DNA of 5,294 nt from Gammaproteobacteria bacterium. GTDB lineage: Bacteria > Pseudomonadota > Gammaproteobacteria > DSM-16500. The notes under the pieces were generated by a model. That model did not search any database. It was not told the DNA's origin and saw only the letters and a list, made by a program, of their open reading frames with translations. The translations under genes and the position numbers were made by a program. The DNA lies in the NCBI GenBank assembly GCA_004322325.1, contig SCTP01000160.1, positions 1-5,294 on the forward strand. Direction: 5' to 3'. Below are positions 1-5,294 of the stretch, in pieces. The first letter of the stretch is position 1. Every line of letters starts with the position of its first letter.

Positions 1-1
1 C

Positions 2-1294
2 ATAGATAGATTACTTAAAAAATCTACTCTTAATTTAAAAGAAGATTATGTTTATTATTGTTATGAATGTGAGAAATATCTATTTGAAGCAAATGTTCTT
101 GGAGACTGTCCGCACTGTGAACACAGAGTGAATGCAGAATGCGAGCATTGTTATAAGTATTTTCATGAAGGTGACCTTAAAAATCCAACATGCTGTTTTT
201 GCAAAAAGAAACCGCATTTAAAAAAACTACTTCGTTATTATTTTCCCTTAAATAAATTTAGACATATTATCGAAAACCTATATTTTAAAAACGCTTATAG
301 TGGCATATCAAAATCATTTGTTGAAAAAATTCTTAGCAATGTGCTTCCTGATATTCCAATGACAATAATAGCAGAACAGGGAATCCCATTTGGAGAAAAT
401 AATTGGTTTGGTCATGTTTTATATTCCGCCGTTGAATTAATCCCAAGATTTCTGGTATCTCTCAAAATTTTTATTGAAAACAGAAAAATATCCACTGAAT
501 GGGAGTTGTTTTTAGAATCAAAAAATGTAAATCTGCATTTGTTATTCGGGGTTGACAATTTATATTTAAGATGCATCATATTTCCTATTTTGCTTTCAGA
601 ATTCAACAATAACCTAGTCAATAATATCAATTTTATTGTTAATGATTTTTATCATCTTAATAATTCTAAATTTTCTACTAGCCGCAATCATGCTATCTCT
701 ATTGAGGAAATAAAAGATTCATCCGATTTAGATTACTTAAGATATTATCTCGCCATGACAAGACCGGAATTTTATTCCACAAATTTTTGTATGGGCGAAT
801 TTAAAAAATTTGAAAAAGATGGGGTTCTTAAAAATTATATGGACTTAGTTTATATTTTAGAAAATAAGATCGCGGTTAAATTTAACAATATGTTACCAGA
901 AGCGGGTTCTTGGGATAATTTACATTATGCATATCAAAACTTTCTAAATGCTAATATTCCGTTAGCATCATTATATAGCAACCCAAGCTGCCTTAATATA
1001 ACTTACTTTATTAGCTTAATTAATGTGCTTATGTCTTTTACCATAAATTTTTTTACCACAGGAATGAATCTTGAGATGAATGAATCTTGTTCTAGAACAT
1101 TTTATGCTTTATGCATTAAAGGAATCGTGAGTATATCGATTTTAATTTCTCCAATATGCCCCACTCTCTCCAAAAATATTCAATCAATTTTTTATAGGGG
1201 CATTGATAATTTGAATGCTGAGCATCTAAACAAATGGATTTCTGAAGAAATCCCTAAAGTAAAAGAAAATAATTTAAATGAGGCCTTAAAATGA
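2..1294 (+). CDS. Methionyl-tRNA synthetase-like class I synthetase paralogue (3' part; 5' end outside window)
   Basis: The frame is open from base 2, so the gene starts upstream; the GTG at 128 is internal, because the zinc-knuckle sequence runs straight across it. Seen, numbering from the first in-window codon: CxxC pairs at 20/23, 36/39, 47/50 and 64/67 form the double zinc knuckle of E. coli/archaeal-type MetRS. A GIP element (127-129) leads into the second half of the Rossmann fold. The HFIGKD-equivalent begins at H179, KFSTS (223-227) replaces KMSKS, and LRYYL (about 246-250) precedes a helical anticodon-binding-type domain to the C terminus. The HIGH motif lies off-window, and no C-terminal tRNA-binding extension follows. 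Odd: aligned from memory to E. coli MetRS, the methionine-pocket residues W253, P257, Y260, I297, F300 and H301 read V, A, L, N, L and R, and the anticodon Pro-Trp pair is absent. The 4-base ATGA overlap with the ATP-grasp gene implies translational coupling. Inference: a biosynthetic acyl-adenylate-forming or aminoacyl-transferring enzyme. Family assignment is firm; substrate is unknown. Confidence 0.88.
   Translation: MDRLLKKSTLNLKEDYVYYCYECEKYLFEANVLGDCPHCEHRVNAECEHCYKYFHEGDLKNPTCCFCKKKPHLKKLLRYYFPLNKFRHIIENLYFKNAYSGISKSFVEKILSNVLPDIPMTIIAEQGIPFGENNWFGHVLYSAVELIPRFLVSLKIFIENRKISTEWELFLESKNVNLHLLFGVDNLYLRCIIFPILLSEFNNNLVNNINFIVNDFYHLNNSKFSTSRNHAISIEEIKDSSDLDYLRYYLAMTRPEFYSTNFCMGEFKKFEKDGVLKNYMDLVYILENKIAVKFNNMLPEAGSWDNLHYAYQNFLNANIPLASLYSNPSCLNITYFISLINVLMSFTINFFTTGMNLEMNESCSRTFYALCIKGIVSISILISPICPTLSKNIQSIFYRGIDNLNAEHLNKWISEEIPKVKENNLNEALK
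1280..1283 (+). promoter_or_regulatory. Ribosome binding site of the ATP-grasp gene
   Basis: GAGG lies seven bases before the ATG at 1291, inside the last codons of the MetRS-like gene. It supports this start, whose ATG overlaps the upstream stop codon in an ATGA arrangement typical of translational coupling. Confidence 0.6.
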
Positions 1295-2538
1295 AAAAAT
1301 ATATACTTGTTGTTAACCTAAGAAGATTAACTAAAGAATCCTATATTTCCTTACAAGCAATAAAAAACCAAGGATTTAGTATTTTATTAGTTTCAAAAAC
1401 ATTACCAGATTATTGTAAAAATATTGTAGATAAATTTTGTTCTATCGACACTTCTAATTATGATTTGACAATTTCTTCTATTAAAAAACTATCTAAAAAA
1501 ATTTTTATTACTGGTGTGGCTGCTTTTACTGAAACTGCCGTTGAGATTTGTAGTTACATTGCACGAGAACTTAACTTACCAGGTAATCCTGTTGAATCAA
1601 TAAAGTATGCTCGCAATAAATTAGCTATGCGACAACAACTTACTAAATCAACCCTTGAACAAGTCCCGTACATTCATATTAAACATGAGAATGAACATGA
1701 GTTAAGAGAAAGCGTAAAAAAAATAGGTTATCCTGCGATTATCAAACCAATTAACTCTTCTGGTAGTACAGGTATATTCCACATATCATGTGATGATGAT
1801 ATAAATAATTTCCTTATCCACGCAAAAAATATTCACAATCCAAATTTCGACCCAATTTCTCGCACCAATTCTCTTGAATTTATTATCGAAAAATATATAG
1901 ATGGACCAGAAGTCAGCGTTGAAGGGCTAGTTTTTGATAATGAAATTATTATATGCGGTATTACTGATAAATTAACGACAGATAATTATAAAATTGAATA
2001 TCAACATATTTTTCCCTCAAGCTTTTCCGAGGCTGAAAAAAGTATTGTTCATAAAACTGTAAAAGAGATTATTAAATGTTTAGGATTTAACAATTGCTCA
2101 TTTCATTTAGAAGGAAAGTTATATAAAAATAAATTTTATTTGATAGAAGTCGCTACAAGACCGGGTGGTGGATACATTACCTCACACCTTCTTCCAAATG
2201 CTACAAATCAGAATTTTTACGAAGATTTAGTTAGGATATCTGTTGGCATACGGCCAGTATTCCACTATGAAACTAAAGCATATTCTGGGATTCGATTTAT
2301 TATTGCATCAAACGAAGGAATCTTTACTTCTATTAATAATTGGAGTTATATTACTCAACATCCGCTCGTCAGTAGCTTATTTGTGGAAACAGAAATAGGA
2401 TCTAAAATTTTACTCCCACCAAAAGATTATAGGTCACTACGATTATTTTCTTATATTGTTAATGGAGCAACTTACGATGAGGTATCAGATACATTAACAA
2501 CAATAGCTCATCAAGTATCCCCTGTTATACAGGAGTAA
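1291..2538 (+). CDS. ATP-grasp carboxylate-amine ligase (L-amino acid ligase-like)
   Basis: A complete 415-residue protein of the biotin-carboxylase/BacD-like ATP-grasp group, which activates a carboxylate as acyl phosphate and joins it to an amine. Seen: an N-terminal Rossmann-like domain (about 1-100); the family linker GNPVESIKYARNK (98-110); the ATP-binding lysine in IIKP (K152); the glycine/serine-rich loop SSGSTG (156-161); the adenine-hinge segment E200-K-Y-I with GPEVSVEG (205-212); probable Mg-binding E274 (HLEGK) and E286; and catalytic-type R290 in EVATRPGGG (286-294). The C-terminal 95 residues resemble the closing domain of amino-acid ligases. The usual E-x-N-x-R magnesium motif reads E-V-A-T-R here, with Ala for Asn. 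There is no signal peptide, so it is cytoplasmic. Placed between a MetRS-like activator and an oxidoreductase, it probably builds a dipeptide or amide in a small metabolite. Purine-pathway ATP-grasp enzymes (PurK, PurT) are less likely because the pur context is missing. Substrates cannot be read from the sequence. Confidence 0.88.
   Translation: MKKYILVVNLRRLTKESYISLQAIKNQGFSILLVSKTLPDYCKNIVDKFCSIDTSNYDLTISSIKKLSKKIFITGVAAFTETAVEICSYIARELNLPGNPVESIKYARNKLAMRQQLTKSTLEQVPYIHIKHENEHELRESVKKIGYPAIIKPINSSGSTGIFHISCDDDINNFLIHAKNIHNPNFDPISRTNSLEFIIEKYIDGPEVSVEGLVFDNEIIICGITDKLTTDNYKIEYQHIFPSSFSEAEKSIVHKTVKEIIKCLGFNNCSFHLEGKLYKNKFYLIEVATRPGGGYITSHLLPNATNQNFYEDLVRISVGIRPVFHYETKAYSGIRFIIASNEGIFTSINNWSYITQHPLVSSLFVETEIGSKILLPPKDYRSLRLFSYIVNGATYDEVSDTLTTIAHQVSPVIQE
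2531..2535 (+). promoter_or_regulatory. Ribosome binding site of the dehydrogenase-like gene
   Basis: AGGAG sits directly before the TAA stop of the ATP-grasp gene, 12 bases upstream of the ATG at 2548. The spacing is slightly long, but this is the only good site near the start, and the Rossmann motif begins within seven residues of that Met, so the start is secure. Confidence 0.6.
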
Positions 2539-2547
2539 TTTTTAATT

Positions 2548-3714
2548 ATGAAAATCATTTTATTTGGTGCGGGCGAAATTGGCAGAGCCATTGCTCAATA
2601 TTTTTTATATCAAGATAATTTAACTCAGCTTGTTTTAATTGATATTGATAAAAACCAATTAATTACTTGTATAGATAAACTATCAAAGCACGTAAATGTC
2701 AATAAAGTCGTATTAAACAACTATCAAGATATTGAAAAGTTTGTATATTCATCTGATTTAATTTTCGCAGCCGTACCTTGGTCAGCCCATTCAGCTATTA
2801 TTGAACTTGTTATTAAGTATAACAAACCGATGATCAGCGTAACTCGACCTGCATATAATGACATAAATTTTCTTAAAAAAAGATTAAAAAAAATAAATAG
2901 TCCGGTAATTATCGGATGTGGTTTAGAACCAGGGTTAACAGAAATTATGGCGCTTTACTGCGCAAGTATGTATGATCGATTAGATGAGCTACACATTAAA
3001 TGTGGTGGAATAACGAATAATCCTCCTAATAATGTATTGCAATATAAGGCATTATTTGGGACAAAATATCTTCCAATCGCAATGCGGTATGCATATACGG
3101 TTGTTGATAGTAAACTTATCCAACTTCCACGCTTTTCAGGAGTTGAACCTTTTGACATACCTAATATAGGACAATTAGAAGCTTGGCATGATGGCATGGT
3201 CCCATGGCTATATCAATATTCTAAAATTTCATCTGCTCATACAATCTCTCAAAAAACCTTAAGGTGGCCAGGGTTTTCACAAGCAGTAAAAACATTAAAT
3301 CACTTAGGTTTATTGAGTGAAAAGGAAATAAAAATAAACGGTTGCAGCATTTCTCCAAAAACTTTTATTGAGCATTTATATAACGATGAAACAAAGTTAG
3401 CTGATGAGAAAAACATATCTATATTACATATCTCAGGGAAAGGATTAATTAATCAAAGAAAGAAAAATATAGAGCTTAAACTAATGGCATACAATCAAAT
3501 TAATACTGGTCTAAATTCTATGGCTTTAATTACAGGATTTACCGCTTCTATTATTGGATCTTTTGTTTTAAACGGTAAGATAAAATATACTGGTTTGCTT
3601 AACCCAGAATTAGAAATTCATGGAAGTTTATTTGACCAGTTAATTTATTCTCTAAAACATCATTTAATTTATTTAGATATCAAACAAAACTTGGACACCC
3701 AACTATATGGATAA
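2548..3714 (+). CDS. Saccharopine dehydrogenase/lysine 6-dehydrogenase-like NAD(P)-dependent oxidoreductase
   Basis: A complete 388-residue protein, close to the usual length of lysine 6-dehydrogenases and short saccharopine dehydrogenase-family enzymes. Seen: the dinucleotide-binding fingerprint FGAGEIG (6-12, a GxGxxG pattern); D32 at the end of the second strand, which in this fold usually favours NAD over NADP; AAVPWSAH (74-81); the family signature GCGLEPGLTEIMA (123-135), where relatives typically have GLDPG; KTLRWPG (236-242), matching the KTLRYPG element of the lysine dehydrogenase group; and a C-terminal return to the Rossmann domain with NSMALITGF (323-331) and LLNPEL (350-355). Known relatives oxidise lysine to the semialdehyde/cyclic imine, or reductively join an amine and an oxo-acid (saccharopine, carboxynorspermidine). 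Inference: here it makes or reduces an imine on an amino-acid-derived intermediate handled by the two upstream activating enzymes. It overlaps the transporter gene by 8 bases. Family is confident; reaction and direction are unknown. Confidence 0.87.
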   Translation: MKIILFGAGEIGRAIAQYFLYQDNLTQLVLIDIDKNQLITCIDKLSKHVNVNKVVLNNYQDIEKFVYSSDLIFAAVPWSAHSAIIELVIKYNKPMISVTRPAYNDINFLKKRLKKINSPVIIGCGLEPGLTEIMALYCASMYDRLDELHIKCGGITNNPPNNVLQYKALFGTKYLPIAMRYAYTVVDSKLIQLPRFSGVEPFDIPNIGQLEAWHDGMVPWLYQYSKISSAHTISQKTLRWPGFSQAVKTLNHLGLLSEKEIKINGCSISPKTFIEHLYNDETKLADEKNISILHISGKGLINQRKKNIELKLMAYNQINTGLNSMALITGFTASIIGSFVLNGKIKYTGLLNPELEIHGSLFDQLIYSLKHHLIYLDIKQNLDTQLYG

Positions 3715-4912
3715 AAAAAATATACTTTATCAAATAGATAAAAAGAGCATGGCTCTTTTTTTATCTAACTTTTTATCAAATCTTTCATTTTTTTCAATGT
3801 TATCAATATTAGCATTATATTTTACTCAATCGTGCAGATTTTCATTGCAATTTTCTGGATTATTTATGTTGTTCGTTCTATTTATTAGTCGAACAGGAAG
3901 AATAATTCTATTACCTTTTTTCGAAAAATATACATCCAAATCTGCTCTTTTAATAAGTGCATTACTCATGGGTATAGGTTACTTTATTTTATCTATTACA
4001 AAAATTAAAATTTTCATGTTTCTTGCTTTCTTATCTGTAGGAGTTGGATATGGATGTAATTCTGTTTATGTTCGATCCTTGATTGGAGCAGGAAACAATC
4101 CAAGCAAGCTGTCTTATGTTAAACTGAGTGTTGTTACTAATTTATCAGCAGCTATTGGTAGCCTCATAGCTGTGTATATATTTACTCATTTCTCCGGTGA
4201 CTATGTCTTTTTATATTCAGCTATTTTAATGTTAATTAGCATTAGCACTACGTGTGCTTTATTACAAGATGAACGGGATCACTTAAGCAATATAAATATG
4301 CTACAAGCTATTCGCTTTATTTTTCGATCACCAAATATATTACGAATGTTTGGATTAACAACCTTATCATGGATCATATATGTTCAAATTTTTTCTGCTC
4401 TTCCGCTATTTATTAATAATAAATTAAATGATACAAAATTTCTTGGAAGCTTATATGCTACTAATACTATTCTTATCGTGCTGTTTTCAGTTCCTTTAAA
4501 CAAGTTTTTGTTAAGATTCAATATTCATGCTTATAACTTTATTATTACAGGTTATATATTTATTGGTATCGGCTTTTTATTATTATACCTATTGCCTAAC
4601 TTAGCCATGTCTTATTCATCGATGATAATGTGGACTTTTGGTGAAATTTTAATAGTTCCTTCATTAAATTCAGCTTTATCTGAGCTCATCCAAGGGCCAG
4701 AAAGATTGCATGTATTTGCTTTTAATGGAGTAGCCATGGGCATTGGAGAAGGCATTGGTATGTACCTTGGGACAGCATTAGTTGGATTACAGCCTATTTC
4801 AGAAGTCAGTTACATTTATTTGTACTTATCATTTATCGTACTATTTTTTTTGACCATCGCTTTTATGCTAAAAAAGCAACATTTTATCCAACCCAAACCA
4901 CAGGAGATATGA
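3707..4912 (+). CDS. MFS transporter, probable exporter of the cluster product
   Basis: A 401-residue integral membrane protein of the major facilitator superfamily, drug:H+ antiporter-like. Twelve hydrophobic segments can be drawn at roughly 16-40, 47-70, 78-98, 101-125, 138-160, 165-186, 213-238, 247-268, 275-296, 300-322, 334-359 and 367-387, with the central cytoplasmic loop at about 187-212. The helix 2-3 loop keeps a degenerate motif A (SRTGR, 61-65). Helix 10 carries FGEILIVPSL (311-320), and helix 11 is glycine-rich (341-360), as in exporters. The gene overlaps the upstream stop by 8 bases and lacks a clear Shine-Dalgarno; a weak TTGGA (3691-3695) is 11 bases upstream. An in-frame Met15 at 3749 would also leave all 12 helices intact, so the start is not fully settled. 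Cargo is inferred only from context: one exporter coded within a ligase/oxidoreductase operon usually exports its product and gives self-resistance. Uptake of a precursor or metal chelate cannot be excluded. Confidence 0.88.
   Translation: MDKKNILYQIDKKSMALFLSNFLSNLSFFSMLSILALYFTQSCRFSLQFSGLFMLFVLFISRTGRIILLPFFEKYTSKSALLISALLMGIGYFILSITKIKIFMFLAFLSVGVGYGCNSVYVRSLIGAGNNPSKLSYVKLSVVTNLSAAIGSLIAVYIFTHFSGDYVFLYSAILMLISISTTCALLQDERDHLSNINMLQAIRFIFRSPNILRMFGLTTLSWIIYVQIFSALPLFINNKLNDTKFLGSLYATNTILIVLFSVPLNKFLLRFNIHAYNFIITGYIFIGIGFLLLYLLPNLAMSYSSMIMWTFGEILIVPSLNSALSELIQGPERLHVFAFNGVAMGIGEGIGMYLGTALVGLQPISEVSYIYLYLSFIVLFFLTIAFMLKKQHFIQPKPQEI
3713..3720 (+). repeat. A8 homopolymer at the start of the MFS gene
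   Basis: Eight consecutive A residues begin inside the dehydrogenase TAA stop and make up Lys3, Lys4 and most of Asn5 of the transporter. The tract is long enough for polymerase or ribosome slippage, but similar tracts occur elsewhere in this AT-rich window (for example A8 at 2886-2893 and T8 at 4844-4851), so function is unproven. Confidence 0.6.
3735..3767 (+). other. Terminator-shaped hairpin with an ATG as its loop, inside the MFS 5' coding region
   Basis: The left arm 3735-3748 (ending AAAAAGAGC) pairs with 3752-3767 (starting GCTCTTTTTTT), allowing two extra T residues on the right side. The three-base loop at 3749-3751 is exactly the in-frame ATG of Met15. The GAGC/GCTC core flanked by A5 and T7 looks like a weak intrinsic terminator or attenuator, but it is GC-poor and lies in coding sequence. 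It could also hide or expose the alternative start. Structure is seen; function is inference. Confidence 0.4.
4902..4906 (+). promoter_or_regulatory. Ribosome binding site that decides the GNAT start
   Basis: AGGAG lies in the last codons of the MFS gene, 10 bases before the ATG at 4917. A nearer ATG at 4909 is only two bases away and runs into a stop after three codons, so 4917 is the functional start. Confidence 0.65.
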
Positions 4913-4916
4913 AAAT

Positions 4917-5294
4917 ATGAAAATTGAATACTTAGCTGATAATATACATTTTCGTGAAACGATTGCGTCATGGTTCATGAAAGAATGGGGGTCACGGTAT
5001 CCTGAACGCACTTTGAGTATTTGGGCAGAAACACAAACTTATTTAAATAAGGATAAACTACCATTGACACTCGTTGCAATACAAGATAACGAAGTAGTAG
5101 GTACTGTTTGCTTACGTACAGATGGAATGACTACGCATGGAGAATGGAAAGCATGGTTATCTTATTTAGTCGTCCCAGAATCTCATCGCGGAAAAGGGAT
5201 TGCAAAAGAATTAATAAAACAAGCTGAAAAAATTGCTAAAAAACTTGGAATTGACGAGCTTCATTTATTTACTCGCCTCGATGATCCAAAATTA
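4917..5294 (+). CDS. GNAT-family N-acetyltransferase (5' part; continues past window end)
   Basis: The first 126 codons of a GNAT acetyltransferase, open to the last base. Seen: an N-terminal strand and helix with MKIEYLADN and WFMKEWG (19-25); a central strand pair LTLVAIQDNEVVGTVCL (50-66); the acidic-loop region followed by LSYLVVPESHRGKGIAKEL (81-99), which holds the acetyl-CoA pyrophosphate-binding motif A (R91-x-x-G94-x-A96); and the next strand IDELHLFT (102-109). The family usually runs about 140-170 residues, so roughly the last 20-40 are missing. It starts four bases after the transporter stop, so it looks co-transcribed. GC content is 36%, against about 25-30% in the preceding genes, so its origin may differ. 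The role could be acetylation of the product or an intermediate (tailoring or self-protection), or the gene may belong to the flanking genome. The acceptor substrate is unknown. Confidence 0.86.
   Translation, partial: MKIEYLADNIHFRETIASWFMKEWGSRYPERTLSIWAETQTYLNKDKLPLTLVAIQDNEVVGTVCLRTDGMTTHGEWKAWLSYLVVPESHRGKGIAKELIKQAEKIAKKLGIDELHLFTRLDDPKL

Noticed and set aside
412..630. Minus-strand open frame of 72 codons
   Set aside because: It lies wholly inside the MetRS-like gene, opposite conserved coding sequence, and its protein shows no recognisable domain.
128..1294. Start of the MetRS-like gene at the GTG at 128
   Set aside because: The frame is open back to base 2, and the first two CxxC pairs of the zinc knuckle lie before 128, so the codon is internal and the gene is cut by the window edge.
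2..1294. Housekeeping metG, or a second antibiotic-resistant MetRS
   Set aside because: The methionine pocket, the second KMSKS lysine and the anticodon Pro-Trp pair all appear replaced, and the operon context is biosynthetic. The HIGH motif lies outside the window, so this rests on the visible part only.
2955..3197. Minus-strand open frame of 80 codons
   Set aside because: It lies inside the dehydrogenase-like gene with no recognisable domain; it is a shadow of a well-supported gene.
2548..4912. Staphylopine-type opine metallophore locus
   Set aside because: An oxidoreductase next to an MFS exporter is suggestive, but the oxidoreductase has lysine/saccharopine dehydrogenase signatures and no nicotianamine-synthase-like gene or ABC importer is visible in the window.
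4909..4920. ATG at 4909 as the GNAT start
   Set aside because: It is out of frame with the GNAT protein and stops after three codons; the ATG at 4917 is in frame and properly spaced from AGGAG.

Overview
This is a compact AT-rich bacterial segment with all genes on the plus strand. It is one tightly packed transcription unit, cut at both ends. It holds the C-terminal 430 residues of a methionyl-tRNA synthetase-like protein, a complete ATP-grasp ligase, a complete saccharopine/lysine-dehydrogenase-like oxidoreductase, a complete 12-helix MFS transporter, and the first 126 residues of a GNAT acetyltransferase. Junctions are a 4-base ATGA overlap, a 9-base gap, an 8-base overlap and a 4-base gap. 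There is no room for internal promoters between genes, so the promoter must lie upstream of the window and the terminator downstream. No RNA genes, insertion sequences, CRISPR arrays or intergenic stretches above 10 bases are present.

Base composition is about 25-30% GC over the first four genes (hand counts of sampled lines) and 36% in the GNAT gene (counted in full). Shine-Dalgarno sites are modest (GAGG, AGGAG) or absent. This suits a low-GC Gram-negative such as a Legionella-like gammaproteobacterium better than a Firmicute, but that is a guess and the sequence does not settle the taxon.

The first gene keeps the architecture of a methionyl-tRNA synthetase: four CxxC pairs forming a double zinc knuckle, a Rossmann fold, a KMSKS-like loop and a helical C-terminal domain. 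It has lost the residues expected for methionine and anticodon recognition, and its KMSKS loop reads KFSTS. It sits in front of a carboxylate-amine ligase, an NAD(P)-dependent amino-acid dehydrogenase-like enzyme and an exporter, so it is more likely a biosynthetic enzyme that activates a carboxylic acid than a housekeeping synthetase.

My reading, which is inference, is that the window holds the core of a small non-NRPS gene cluster making an amino-acid-derived or short-peptide metabolite. Two ATP-dependent activators (MetRS-like and ATP-grasp) would form amide or ester bonds, the dehydrogenase would set or reshape an amine or imine, the MFS protein would export the product, and the GNAT enzyme may tailor or detoxify it. 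I could not match the set to a pathway I know.
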